DNA of 64,000 nt from Streptomyces antnestii (GCF_004005495.1 NZ_RZYA01000006.1:186001-250000), one strand, 5' to 3'; positions 43,310 through 51,559 are shown, counted from the first letter of the stretch. Translations and numbers: made by a program. Notes: generated by a model from the sequence alone, not told the origin.

Positions 43310-43708
43310 TCAAGGGGTGCAGACCTTGGTGAGTTCGCCGGCGGCGTCCGTGACCGGGGTGATGTCGGGGGTCTCGTCGCCGTTCTTGATGGCCGTACGG
43401 ACGTTCCCCACGGCCTTGTTGAGGTCGTCGACGGCCTTGGAGACGTCGGCGTTGTCCGTCTTGTCGCTGATCTTGCCGAGGTTCCTGTCGATGGAGTCGA
43501 GTGCCTCGTCGGCCTGTGTCGGGTCGTTCGCCGCGTTCTCGACGGCCTGCTGCAGGTCCGTGACGCTGTCGGCGATGGAGTCGGCGGTCTGGACGCAGTC
43601 GAGTGCCTTGTCGACGGCGCCGCATCCGGTGGCGGCCGTCGCGGCGATCAGGGCCGCGGTGACGGCGAGTGCGGCGGTGCGGCGGCGGTGTCGTGGGCGC
43701 GCGGCCAT
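43310..43708 (-). CDS. Small lipoprotein
   Basis: 132 aa. A signal peptide (RRRTAALAVTAALIAATAATG) ends at a lipobox-like AATGC, followed by a helical secreted domain with heptad-like spacing (SVTDLQQAVENAAND, DVSKAVDDLNKAVGNV). A Cys pair (LDCVQ and KVCTP) probably forms a disulfide. Function unknown. The GGGAGGGAC ribosome site precedes ATG 43708. It lies between rph and rdgB, on the same strand. Confidence 0.8.
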   Translation of the reverse strand: MAARPRHRRRTAALAVTAALIAATAATGCGAVDKALDCVQTADSIADSVTDLQQAVENAANDPTQADEALDSIDRNLGKISDKTDNADVSKAVDDLNKAVGNVRTAIKNGDETPDITPVTDAAGELTKVCTP

Positions 43709-43818
43709 GGAACGGTCCCTCCCCTTGTGTGCGGACGGGCGCACGGCGAGGTGCCGTACGCCCGTCCGTAGTGACGCTGTCCGCGTCTTCGGGGTTGCTA
43801 CCCCGCTTGGCGCGCTCT

Positions 43819-44556
43819 TTACCGTTCGAGGGTGGCCTCGAGTGCCGCGCGCTGGGCGGCGGTGAGGTCGGCGCAGCCGGTGACGGCCAGGTCGAGAAGG
43901 GAGTTGAGCTCGTCGCGGTGGAACGGCTCGGCCTCGGCGGTGCCCTGGACCTCGACGAAGCGGCCGTCGCCGGTGCAGACGACGTTCATGTCGGTGTCGG
44001 CGCGGACGTCTTCCTCGTAGCAGAGGTCGAGGAGGGGGATGCCGCCGACGATGCCGACGGAGACGGCGGAGACGGTGCCGGTGAGGGGCTGGCGGCCGTG
44101 CTTGATGAGCTTCTTGTTCTGGGCCCAGGTGACGGCGTCGGCAAGGGCCACGTAGGCGCCGGTGATGGCCGCGGTGCGGGTGCCGCCGTCGGCCTGGAGG
44201 ACGTCGCAGTCGAGGACGATGGTGTTCTCGCCGAGGGCCTTGTAGTCGATGACGGCGCGCAGGGAGCGGCCGATGAGGCGGGAGATCTCGTGGGTGCGGC
44301 CGCCGATCTTGCCGCGGACGGACTCGCGGTCGCCGCGGGTGTTGGTGGCGCGCGGGAGCATCGAGTACTCGGCGGTGACCCAGCCTTCTCCGCTGCCCTT
44401 GCGCCAGCGCGGGACGCCTTCGGTGACGGAGGCGGTGCAGAAGACCTTGGTGTCGCCGAAGGAGACGAGGACGGAGCCTTCTGCGTGCTTGCTCCACCCG
44501 CGTTCGATGGTGATGGGGCGGAGTTGTCCGGGGGTGCGGCCGTCGATGCGAGACAT
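43819..44556 (-). CDS. rph: Ribonuclease PH
   Basis: 245 aa, full length. RNase PH signatures are DGRTPGQLRPITIERG, GWVTAEYSMLPRATNTRGDRES (key part MLPRATNTRGDRE), LDCDVLQADGGTRTA and the end region CTGDGRFVEVQGTAE. This phosphorolytic 3'-5' exonuclease trims tRNA 3' ends and works as a hexamer. The internal MLPRATNTRG phosphate-binding site is intact. Confidence 0.96.
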   Translation of the reverse strand: MSRIDGRTPGQLRPITIERGWSKHAEGSVLVSFGDTKVFCTASVTEGVPRWRKGSGEGWVTAEYSMLPRATNTRGDRESVRGKIGGRTHEISRLIGRSLRAVIDYKALGENTIVLDCDVLQADGGTRTAAITGAYVALADAVTWAQNKKLIKHGRQPLTGTVSAVSVGIVGGIPLLDLCYEEDVRADTDMNVVCTGDGRFVEVQGTAEAEPFHRDELNSLLDLAVTGCADLTAAQRAALEATLER

Positions 44557-44581
44557 GGAACGAGCCTAGCGGGAACGGCGA

Positions 44582-44613
44582 AGGCCCCGTTCCGGGTGTC
44601 CGGTGCGGGGCCT
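44582..44613 (-). terminator. Terminator after nagF
   Basis: AGGCCCCG and CGGGGCCT form the outer stem, with CCGG-type inner pairing. It lies 32-63 bases after the nagF stop, before rph. Confidence 0.65.
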
Positions 44614-44644
44614 CGACAACGTCTGGGGTGAGCGGGTCAGGCGC

Positions 44645-44878
44645 TCACATCATGTCTTCGATGTCGGAAGCGATGGGGTCCGCGTCGGTGCCGATGACGA
44701 CCTGGACGGCGCTGCCCATCTTGACGACGCCGTGGGCGCCGGCGGCCTTCAGGGCGGCGTCGTCGACCAGGCTGGGGTCCTCGACTTCGGTGCGCAGGCG
44801 GGTGATGCAGCCCTCGACCTCCACAATGTTCTCGATACCGCCGAGGCCGGCGACGATCTTCTCAGCCTTGCTGGCCAT
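44645..44878 (-). CDS. nagF: PTS system N-acetylglucosamine-type EIIB component
   Basis: 77 aa. The EIIB fold has the phospho-acceptor Cys in EVEGCITRLRTEVEDP and the surrounding AAGAHGVVKMGSAVQVVIG. It passes phosphate from EIIA (Crr) to sugar taken up by the IIC membrane proteins. It diverges from two IIC genes, as in the nagF-nagE1-nagE2 locus of S. coelicolor. The start is preceded by GGGAGA-type purines. Confidence 0.9.
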   Translation of the reverse strand: MASKAEKIVAGLGGIENIVEVEGCITRLRTEVEDPSLVDDAALKAAGAHGVVKMGSAVQVVIGTDADPIASDIEDMM

Positions 44879-45036
44879 GTGTTCTCCCTGACTTTTCTCA
44901 CGGCCCGCCGTGGGCCCGCTTTGTCACGGTAACCCACGGTTGGACCATCTTCACGGGCGGTTGCGCGACCCGTACCGAATGATGACGATCACGGCGCCAT
45001 GCCCGCATGGACCGGTGCCCACCGACCGGTCCCGCA

Positions 45037-45052
45037 ACTGGTCTACACCAGT
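45037..45052. promoter_or_regulatory. DasR operator (dre) before nagE1
   Basis: ACTGGTCTACACCAGT differs from the palindromic dre consensus ACTGGTCTAGACCAGT at one base. It lies in the 216-base nagF/nagE1 divergent spacer, so DasR could repress both genes until glucosamine-6-phosphate builds up. Confidence 0.88.
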
Positions 45053-45094
45053 TTTCAACGACCGCCAAACGTGGCCTGTTCCGGGAGGACGCCC

Positions 45095-46384
45095 ATGAGC
45101 GCTGACAGTGCGGCCGTCTACAAACCCAGCCCGTGGAGCCACGCGTTCCAGGGGCTGCAGAAGATGGGGCGCAGCCTGCAACTCCCCATCGCCGTACTGC
45201 CCGCCGCCGGCATCCTCAACCGGCTGGGCCAGCCGGACGTCTTCGGCGTCGACGGCCTGGGCTGGACCGACGTCTCCAAGGTGATGGTCGGCGCCGGCTC
45301 CGCCCTGCTCGACGGCGCGCTCGGCCTCCCCCTCCTGTTCTGCATCGGTGTGGCCATCGGCATGGCCAAGAAGGCGGACGGCTCCACGGCGCTCGCGGCG
45401 GTCGTCGGCTTCCTCGTCTACTTCAACGTGCTGCGCCAGTTCCCGGAGGACTGCGCGAAGGGCTCCAAGCCGGTCGCCACGGGCTGCCAGTTGGTGACGG
45501 ACCACTCGGTCACGGCGTTCACGTATCAGAATCCCGGTGTCTTCGGCGGCATCGTCATGGGGCTTCTCGCCGCGTTCCTCTGGGCGCGGTTCCACCGCAC
45601 GAAGCTGGTCGACTGGCTGGGCTTCTTCAACGGCCGCCGCCTCGTCCCGATCATCATGGCGTTCGTCGGCATCGGGTTCGCGGCGCTCTGCCTGTGGGTG
45701 TGGCCGCCCATCGGTTCGGCGCTCCAGAGCTTCAGTGACTGGCTCGTCGGTCTCGACTGGCTGGGCTCGGGCATCTTCGGTGTGGCGAACCGCGCGCTGC
45801 TCGTGGTCGGCCTGCACCAGTTCCTGAACGTGCCCATCTGGTTCCAGTTCGGGTCGTTCACGAAGCCGGACGGCACGGTGGTCCACGGTGACATCAACAT
45901 GTTCCTGGCGGGCGACCCGCACGCGGGCCTTTTCACCACGGGCTTCTTCCCCATCATGATGTTCGCGCTGCCGGCCGCGTGCCTGGCGATCACGCACGCC
46001 GCCCGCCCGGAGCGCCGCAAGGTGGTCGGCGGTCTGATGCTGTCGGTCGCCCTGACGTCGTTCGTCACCGGCATCACCGAGCCGATCGAGTACTCGTTCC
46101 TGTTCGTGGCGCCGGTGCTGTACGTGATCCACGCGATCCTCACCGGCGTGTCGATGGCGGTGACATGGGGCCTCGGCGTGCACGACGGCTTCAGTTTCTC
46201 GGCGGGTCTGATCGACTACGTCATCAACTGGAGCCTGGCGACGAAACCGTGGCTGATCATCCCGATCGGTCTCTGTTTCGCGGTGGTGTACTACGTGGTC
46301 TTCCGGTTCGCGATCACGAAGTTCGATCTGAAGACTCCGGGCCGCGAACCTCCGGAGGAGGTCGAGGACGTCACGAAGGCCTGA
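45095..46384 (+). CDS. nagE1: PTS N-acetylglucosamine-type EIIC permease, first copy
   Basis: 429 aa membrane protein of the glucose-type EIIC family. It shows MGRSLQLPIAVLPAAGIL, GVAIGMAKKADGSTALAAVVGFL, FNGRRLVPIIMAF, and the signature GITEPIEYSFLFVAP. It transports and phosphorylates the sugar with EIIB NagF. The sequence is colinear with nagE2 (about 60-70% alike by eye), so one arose by duplication. ATG 45095 has GGGAGG 6 bases upstream. Confidence 0.92.
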   Translation: MSADSAAVYKPSPWSHAFQGLQKMGRSLQLPIAVLPAAGILNRLGQPDVFGVDGLGWTDVSKVMVGAGSALLDGALGLPLLFCIGVAIGMAKKADGSTALAAVVGFLVYFNVLRQFPEDCAKGSKPVATGCQLVTDHSVTAFTYQNPGVFGGIVMGLLAAFLWARFHRTKLVDWLGFFNGRRLVPIIMAFVGIGFAALCLWVWPPIGSALQSFSDWLVGLDWLGSGIFGVANRALLVVGLHQFLNVPIWFQFGSFTKPDGTVVHGDINMFLAGDPHAGLFTTGFFPIMMFALPAACLAITHAARPERRKVVGGLMLSVALTSFVTGITEPIEYSFLFVAPVLYVIHAILTGVSMAVTWGLGVHDGFSFSAGLIDYVINWSLATKPWLIIPIGLCFAVVYYVVFRFAITKFDLKTPGREPPEEVEDVTKA

Positions 46385-46405
46385 CGCCCGCCGTCCCCCA
46401 CATAG

Positions 46406-46436
46406 ACCTCCGGACCACCTGGTCCGGGGGTTTTGT
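46406..46436 (+). terminator. Terminator after nagE1
   Basis: CTCCGGACCA and TGGTCCGGGG pair around CC, followed by TTTTGTTT. This separates nagE1 from nagE2. Confidence 0.85.
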
Positions 46437-46515
46437 TTCGCGCTGTCGCATATGACCGACCGCACAGGGATCCCTCAAATTCGCAGGTTCCTTATCTGAC
46501 CTTCACCGTGCTACA

Positions 46516-46531
46516 ACAGGTCTACACCACT
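46516..46531. promoter_or_regulatory. DasR operator (dre-1) before nagE2
   Basis: ACAGGTCTACACCACT matches the dre pattern with the core GGTCTACACC. It is one of two adjacent copies about 85-100 bases before the nagE2 start. Confidence 0.8.
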
Positions 46532-46532
46532 G

Positions 46533-46548
46533 AGTGGTGTAGACCATA
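46533..46548. promoter_or_regulatory. DasR operator (dre-2) before nagE2
   Basis: AGTGGTGTAGACCATA is a dre copy one base after dre-1. The two cores are inverted relative to each other (TCTACACC and GGTGTAGA). Double dre sites at nagE2 are known in S. coelicolor. Confidence 0.8.
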
Positions 46549-46615
46549 AGGCTGCTGCCCACCCCCCTCTTTCCACTCCGTGACCCGGCAGCACCCCCGC
46601 ACATGGAGGAAGTTG

Positions 46616-47878
46616 ATGAGCACCGCCAGCGCTACGGCGGCTCCCGCGAAGAAGCGGGGATCCGGCCTGTTCCAGGGACTCCAGAAGGTGGGCCGCAGCC
46701 TGCAGCTGCCGATCGCGGTGCTGCCGGCCGCCGGCATCCTGCTCCGTCTCGGGCAGCCCGACGTGTTCGGCGACAAGGGCCTCGGCTGGGACAAGGTCGC
46801 CGCCGTCTTCGCGACCGCGGGCAGCGCCGTCTTCGACAACCTGCCGATGCTCTTCTGCATAGGCGTGGCCATCGGCTTCGCCAAGAAGGCCGACGGCTCC
46901 ACCGCGCTCGCGGGCCTGGTCGGCTTCCTGGTCTACAGCAACGTGCTGAAGGCGTTCCCGGTCACCGAGGCCGTCATCAACACGACGAAGAACAAGGGCG
47001 TCGACGTCGCCGCGACGTACAACAACCCGGGTGTCCTCGGCGGCATCATCATGGGGCTGCTGGCCGCGGTGCTGTGGCAGAAGTTCCACCGCAAGAAGCT
47101 CGTGGACTGGCTCGGCTTCTTCAACGGCCGCCGCCTCGTCCCGATCATCATGGCCTTCGTCGGCGTCATCATGGGCGTCTTCTTCGGCCTCGTCTGGGAG
47201 CCCATCGGTGAGGGCATCTCCAGCTTCGGCGAGTGGATGACGGGTCTGGGCGCCGGCGGCGCGGGCCTGTTCGGTCTGATCAACCGCGCGCTGATCCCGG
47301 TCGGCATGCACCAGTTCGTGAACACCGTCTCGTGGTTCCAGCTGGGCGACTTCACGGACGCCACCGGCGCGGTCGTGCACGGTGACCTGAACCGCTTCTT
47401 CGCGGGCGACCCGACCGCCGGTCAGTTCATGTCGGGCTTCTTCCCGATCATGATGTTCGGCCTGCCGGCCGCGGCCATCGCCATCGCGCACTCCGCGCGG
47501 CCCGAGCGCCGCAAGGCCGTGATGGGCATGATGGTCTCGCTCGCCCTGACGTCCTTCGTGACGGGCGTGACCGAGCCGATCGAGTTCTCGTTCATGTTCA
47601 TCGCCCCGGTGCTCTACGCGATCCACGCGGTGCTCACGGCGGTCTCGATGGCCGTGACCTGGGCGCTCGGCGTGCACGCCGGCTTCACGTTCTCGGCGGG
47701 CTTCATCGACTACGCCCTGAACTGGAACCTCGCGACCAAGCCCTGGCTGATCATCCCGATCGGTCTGGTCTTCGCGGTGATCTACTACGTGCTCTTCCGC
47801 TTCGCCATCACCAAGTTCAACCTCACCACCCCGGGCCGCGAGCCCGAGGAGGAGATCGAGGACCTCACCAAGGCGTGA
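46616..47878 (+). CDS. nagE2: PTS N-acetylglucosamine-type EIIC permease, main copy
   Basis: 420 aa. It has the same EIIC layout as nagE1: VGRSLQLPIAVLPAAGILL, GVAIGFAKKADGSTALAGLVGFL, FNGRRLVPIIMAFVGV, and GVTEPIEFSFMFIAP. In S. coelicolor NagE2 is the main N-acetylglucosamine permease, and the gene is DasR-controlled through two dre sites, as found here. ATG 46616 follows GGAGGAAG. The N-terminus is Ala/Lys-rich and cytoplasmic. Confidence 0.93.
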   Translation: MSTASATAAPAKKRGSGLFQGLQKVGRSLQLPIAVLPAAGILLRLGQPDVFGDKGLGWDKVAAVFATAGSAVFDNLPMLFCIGVAIGFAKKADGSTALAGLVGFLVYSNVLKAFPVTEAVINTTKNKGVDVAATYNNPGVLGGIIMGLLAAVLWQKFHRKKLVDWLGFFNGRRLVPIIMAFVGVIMGVFFGLVWEPIGEGISSFGEWMTGLGAGGAGLFGLINRALIPVGMHQFVNTVSWFQLGDFTDATGAVVHGDLNRFFAGDPTAGQFMSGFFPIMMFGLPAAAIAIAHSARPERRKAVMGMMVSLALTSFVTGVTEPIEFSFMFIAPVLYAIHAVLTAVSMAVTWALGVHAGFTFSAGFIDYALNWNLATKPWLIIPIGLVFAVIYYVLFRFAITKFNLTTPGREPEEEIEDLTKA

Positions 47879-47912
47879 GCCTCACGGCCGCACAGGTATA
47901 CGGCCGCCCGGA

Positions 47913-47961
47913 CATGACGAAGGCCCCCGGAACCGAGTCGGTTCCGGGGGCCTTCGTCATG
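47913..47961 (+). terminator. Strong terminator after nagE2
   Basis: CATGACGAAGGCCCCCGGAACC and its exact complement form a stem of about 22 bp around GAGTC. It can also stop the converging MBL gene. Confidence 0.9.
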
Positions 47962-47988
47962 TCTGGGCCCGTGTTCGTACCGGGCGGC

Positions 47989-48741
47989 TCAGATCTCGTA
48001 CACCCGCCCCGCCGCAGCCAGTTCGGCCGGGCCGTCGTACGCGGCGCGGGCGTCCGCGAGGTTGATCTGCGGGTCCGTCCACGGCGGGATGTGGGTGAGG
48101 ACCAGGCGGCGGGCCCCGGCGCGGGCCGCGGTCTCGCCGGCCTCCCGGCCGTTGAGGTGCAGGTCCGGGATGTTCTCCTTGCCGTACGTGAACGCCGCCT
48201 CGCACAGGAACAGGTCGCTGTCCGCGGCGAGTTCGTCGAGCGCGGAGCACGCGCCGGTGTCCCCGGAGTACGTGAGCGACCTGCCGCCGTGCTCGACGCG
48301 GATGCCGTACGCCTCGACCGGGTGGCACACCCGCTCCGTGCGCACCGTGAACGGGCCGATCTCGTGCCGGCCGGGCTTGACGGTGTGGAAGTCGAAGACC
48401 TCGCTCATCGAGGACGCGGAGGGCGTGTCCGCGTACGCCGTGGTGAGGCGCTGTTCCGTGCCTTCCGGGCCGTAGACCGGGATCGGGGCGCAGCGGCCGC
48501 CGTCGTGGCGGTAGTAGCGCGCCACGAAGTAGCCGCACATGTCGATGCAGTGGTCGGCGTGCAGATGGCTGAGGAAGATCGCGTCGAGGTCGTAGAGACC
48601 GCAGTGGCGCTGCAGCTCGCCCAGGGCACCGTTGCCCATGTCGAGTAGCAGCCGGAAGCCGTCGGCCTCGACGAGGTAGCTCGAGCAGGCCGAATCCGCG
48701 GACGGGAACGACCCCGAGCAGCCGACGACGGTGAGCTTCAT
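47989..48741 (-). CDS. MBL-fold metallohydrolase (RNase Z-like/phosphodiesterase type)
   Basis: 250 aa. The metal-binding motif is LSHLHADHCID; further metal ligands are in YSGDTGAC and THIPPW. Ser-rich CSGSFPSADSACSSYLVE begins it. The pattern resembles cyclic nucleotide phosphodiesterase or RNase Z relatives, without the long exosite arm of RNase Z. Substrate unknown. ATG 48741 begins at MKLTVVGCSGS; the upstream frame has repeats. Confidence 0.88.
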   Translation of the reverse strand: MKLTVVGCSGSFPSADSACSSYLVEADGFRLLLDMGNGALGELQRHCGLYDLDAIFLSHLHADHCIDMCGYFVARYYRHDGGRCAPIPVYGPEGTEQRLTTAYADTPSASSMSEVFDFHTVKPGRHEIGPFTVRTERVCHPVEAYGIRVEHGGRSLTYSGDTGACSALDELAADSDLFLCEAAFTYGKENIPDLHLNGREAGETAARAGARRLVLTHIPPWTDPQINLADARAAYDGPAELAAAGRVYEI

Positions 48742-48974
48742 AAGAGCCGGAACCTCCGCGCTGGCGGTCAGAGAGCGGTCAGGGAGCGGGTGGGGAAACT
48801 GGTGCGGGAACTGATGTGGTGAGGGGTCGAGCGGTCCGTCGAGCGTAAGGCGCAAAAGGGCGGGTCGCTCCTCCGTCGTGGGCCGTTGTGGGAGAACTCA
48901 CCTGTGCTGTCACCGGTTCGGGGGGCGTACGCCCGGTGCGGCGCGGCGCGGGTGCCACCGGTACCGTCGTCCTC

Positions 48975-49424
48975 ATGGACACGTCCTGGTGGCTGGCGCT
49001 CGCCGCCGTCCTGCTGCTCGCGCTCGTGGCGACGCTCGTCGACGGCTGGGGGCGCGGGCATCGTCGGCCCGGCGGCCGGACCCGCCCGCCCCGGGGTCCG
49101 CGCGCGGGCGGGACGCGGCCTCGGCCGGGTGAGATCTGGTGGGCGCTCGTGCCGTACGAGGACGGGCCGGGCGGGAAAGACAGGCCGTGCCTCGTCCTGG
49201 CGGTGCGCCGGCGGCGGGTGCGGGTCGCGAAGATCACCAGCAAGTACCACGACGAGCGGGCCGGGGTGATCGCGCTGCCGCCGGGGTCGGTGGGCGACGC
49301 GCACGGCCGGCCGAGCTTCCTGGAACCGGACGAGCTGCGTGAGGTTCCCGTGGGGGATTTCCGGCGCAGGGCGGGCCTGGTGGATCCGGCGGTGTGGGAC
49401 CAGGTGCGCCATCTGGCGCGCTGA
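48975..49424 (+). CDS. PemK/MazF-family protein with N-terminal membrane helix
   Basis: 149 aa. An N-terminal helix (WWLALAAVLLLALVATLV) is followed by a basic linker and a PemK/MazF barrel: PRPGEIWWALVPYEDG, KDRPCLVLAV, VAKITSKYH and VGDFRRRAGLV. MazF toxins cut mRNA, but no antitoxin gene lies beside it and the membrane anchor is unusual. A housekeeping or orphan role is likely. ATG 48975 has no ribosome site; TACCGT lies 10 bases upstream. Confidence 0.8.
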   Translation: MDTSWWLALAAVLLLALVATLVDGWGRGHRRPGGRTRPPRGPRAGGTRPRPGEIWWALVPYEDGPGGKDRPCLVLAVRRRRVRVAKITSKYHDERAGVIALPPGSVGDAHGRPSFLEPDELREVPVGDFRRRAGLVDPAVWDQVRHLAR

Positions 49425-49425
49425 G

Positions 49426-49450
49426 GTCCGGGGGCGCCGCCCCCGGACCC
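49426..49450 (+). terminator. Terminator after the PemK-like gene
   Basis: GGTCCGGGGGCG-C-CGCCCCCGGACC forms a near-perfect hairpin. It also faces the end of cysM on the other strand. Confidence 0.8.
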
Positions 49451-49492
49451 TCGCGGCTCTTCAGTGATTCCTCAAGGCCCAGAAGTGATTCC

Positions 49493-50443
49493 TCAGGCCC
49501 AGAGCTGGCCGTGCAGCGTCTCGATCGCCTCTTCCGTCGTCGCCGCCGTGTAGACGCCGGTCGACAGGTACTTCCAGCCGCCGTCGGCGACCACGAAGAC
49601 GATGTCGGCGGACTCCCCCGCCGCGACCGCCTTCTTGCCCACACCGATCGCCGCGTGCAGCGCCGCTCCAGTGGAGACGCCCGCGAAGATGCCCTCCAGC
49701 TGGAGGAGTTCACGGGTGCGGGTCACCGCGTCGGCCGAGCCGACCGAGAAGCGGGTGGTGAGGACGGAGGCGTCGTAGAGCTCGGGGACGAAGCCCTCGT
49801 CGAGGTTGCGCAGGCCGTAGACCAGGTCGTCGTAGCGCGGCTCCGCGGCGACGATCTTGACATCGGGCTTCTGCTCGCGCAGATAGCGGCCGACGCCCAT
49901 GAGGGTGCCGGTGGTGCCGAGGCCGGCCACGAAGTGGGTGACGGACGGCAGGTCGGCGAGGATCTCGGGGCCGGTCGTCGCGTAGTGGGCGCCCGCGTTG
50001 TCCGGGTTGCCGTACTGGTAGAGCATCACCCAGTCGGGGTGCTGCGCGCTCAGTTCCTTCGCGATGCGGACGGCCGTGTTGGAGCCGCCGGCCGCGGGCG
50101 AGGGGATGATCTCGGCGCCCCACATGGCGAGCAGGTCCCTGCGCTCCTGCGAGGTGTTCTCCGGCATGACGCACACCATGCGGTAGCCCTTGAGGCGGGC
50201 CGCCATGGCGAGCGAGATGCCGGTGTTGCCCGAGGTCGGCTCGAGGATGGTGCAGCCGGGGGTGAGCCGGCCGTCCTTCTCCGCCTGCTCGATCATGTGG
50301 AGCGCGGGGCGGTCCTTGATCGAGCCGGTCGGGTTGCGGTCCTCGAGCTTCGCCCAGATCCGTACGTCCTCGGAGGGCGAGAGCCGCGGCAGCCGCACCA
50401 GGGGCGTGTTGCCGACCGCGGCGAGCGGGGAGTCGTAACGCAT
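49493..50443 (-). CDS. cysM: CysM-type cysteine synthase (CysO-dependent)
   Basis: 316 aa PLP enzyme. The Schiff-base Lys is in NPTGSIKDRPALHM, the substrate loop is EPTSGNTGISLA, and the PLP phosphate loop is GLGTTGTLMGVGRY. The location beside cysO and mec matches the mycobacterial pathway, where CysM uses O-phosphoserine and CysO thiocarboxylate in place of free sulfide. A C-terminal tail (ETLHGQLWA) is present. The gene starts 5 bases after cysO ends. Confidence 0.92.
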   Translation of the reverse strand: MRYDSPLAAVGNTPLVRLPRLSPSEDVRIWAKLEDRNPTGSIKDRPALHMIEQAEKDGRLTPGCTILEPTSGNTGISLAMAARLKGYRMVCVMPENTSQERRDLLAMWGAEIIPSPAAGGSNTAVRIAKELSAQHPDWVMLYQYGNPDNAGAHYATTGPEILADLPSVTHFVAGLGTTGTLMGVGRYLREQKPDVKIVAAEPRYDDLVYGLRNLDEGFVPELYDASVLTTRFSVGSADAVTRTRELLQLEGIFAGVSTGAALHAAIGVGKKAVAAGESADIVFVVADGGWKYLSTGVYTAATTEEAIETLHGQLWA

Positions 50444-50448
50444 CCCGA

Positions 50449-50727
50449 TCAGGCCATGCCGCCGGCCACGGCCGGCAGGATCGTGACGTTGTCGCCGTCG
50501 GCGAGCTTGGTGTCGATGCCGTCGAGGAAGCGGACGTCCTCGTCGTTGAGGTAGACGTTCACGAAGCGGCGCAGCTTGTCGCCGTCCACGATGCGGGCCT
50601 GGATGCCCGTGTGGCGGGACTCGAGGTCGGCGAAGAGCTCGGCGAGCGTGTCCCCGCTGCCCTCGACGGCCTTGGCGCCGTCGGTGTAGGTGCGGAGGAT
50701 GGTGGGGATGCGGACCTCGATGGCCAT
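50449..50727 (-). CDS. cysO: CysO/MoaD-ThiS family sulfur carrier protein
   Basis: 92 aa, beta-grasp fold: VRIPTILRTYTDGAKAVEGSG and RFVNVYLNDEDVRFL. The C-terminus is AVAGGMA, so two residues follow the Gly-Gly that must carry the thiocarboxylate. Ubiquitin-like carriers with such tails need trimming, which JAMM protease Mec can do. It passes sulfur to CysM for cysteine synthesis. A cysteine-rich leader peptide precedes it. Confidence 0.92.
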   Translation of the reverse strand: MAIEVRIPTILRTYTDGAKAVEGSGDTLAELFADLESRHTGIQARIVDGDKLRRFVNVYLNDEDVRFLDGIDTKLADGDNVTILPAVAGGMA

Positions 50728-50847
50728 GGCTGGGCTCCTGTTCGGAAGAAGTCAGGTGGTAGGCGCGCGGCGGCGCGGGGCGTTGCCTGGGGTACGTGGT
50801 CGTGCATGGGTGCGGCGCCGCGGCTCACTGCCGTCCGGCGAAACCCT

Positions 50848-50949
50848 TCAGCGGATACAGATGGCGCTGGCGAGGCGGCACAGGTCGACGTGAAGGCGCG
50901 CCACGAGCAGCATGCCCGGCGTCTTGTCACTCACGTCATGAAGAACCAT
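50848..50949 (-). CDS. Cysteine-rich leader peptide (attenuator) of cysO-cysM
   Basis: A 33-residue open frame, MVLHDVSDKTPGMLLVARL followed by HVDLCRLASAICIR, ends 120 bases before cysO. Streptomyces cysteine and sulfate genes commonly carry such leaders with a VDLCR(L/V)A(S/T)AIC core. Scarce cysteinyl-tRNA would stall ribosomes at the two Cys codons and change downstream RNA folding or translation. There is a start-proximal purine tract. The attenuation mechanism is inferred. Confidence 0.8.
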   Translation of the reverse strand: MVLHDVSDKTPGMLLVARLHVDLCRLASAICIR

Positions 50950-51031
50950 GGGCTCATCGTATCGATTCCCGGCCCGGATCCCAGAGTGTGATCTCACGAT
51001 GTGGTCGATTTCCGTCCGATGAGCGAGACGG

Positions 51032-51448
51032 CTACGGGGTGACCTCGACCTCTTCCTCCGTGACGACGCCGTCGACGATGCTGAACGAGCGGAACTGGAA
51101 GGGGCCCGCGTCGTCGGTGTCGGCGGTGGAGACGAGGACGTAGTGGGCGCCCGGCTCGTTCGCGTACGTGATGTCGGTGCGGGAGGGGTGGGCCTCGGTC
51201 GCGGTGTGCGAGTGGTAGATGATCACGGGCTCCTCGTCCCGGTCGTCCATCTCGCGGTACAGCTTCAGCAGGTCGCCCGAGTCGAACTCGTAGAACGTGG
51301 GCGAGCGGGCGGCGTTGAGCATCGGGATGAAGCGCTCGGGCCTGCCGGTGCCCGCCGGTCCCGCGACGACGCCGCACGCCTCGTCGGGGTGGTCGGCGCG
51401 CGCGTGGGCGACGATCTGGTCGTAGAGGGCCTGGGTCAGGGTCAGCAT
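51032..51448 (-). CDS. mec: Mec-type JAMM/M67 metallopeptidase
   Basis: 138 aa. The JAMM+ motif is intact: Glu in HPDEACGV, His-x-His in YHSHTATEAHPSRTD with the Ser and Asp of the zinc site. In mycobacteria Mec hydrolyses CysO-cysteine to free cysteine; related proteins trim C-terminal tails of sulfur carriers. It lies upstream of cysO and cysM on the same strand, about 80 bases before the leader peptide. Confidence 0.92.
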   Translation of the reverse strand: MLTLTQALYDQIVAHARADHPDEACGVVAGPAGTGRPERFIPMLNAARSPTFYEFDSGDLLKLYREMDDRDEEPVIIYHSHTATEAHPSRTDITYANEPGAHYVLVSTADTDDAGPFQFRSFSIVDGVVTEEEVEVTP

Positions 51449-51468
51449 GGGGCTCAGGATAGACAGAC

Positions 51469-51505
51469 GGGCCCTCCCGTACCGGAGTGCGGTACGGGAG
51501 GGCCC
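51469..51505 (-). terminator. Terminator of the amino acid permease gene
   Basis: GGGCCCTCCCGTACC and GGTACGGGAGGGCCC form a 15-bp perfect stem with a 7-base loop, 55 bases after the permease stop. Confidence 0.88.
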
Positions 51506-51559
51506 GGATGCTGAGACGAGAGCGGCCGCCCCAGGGGTGTCGGGGTGGCCGCCTCCGAA

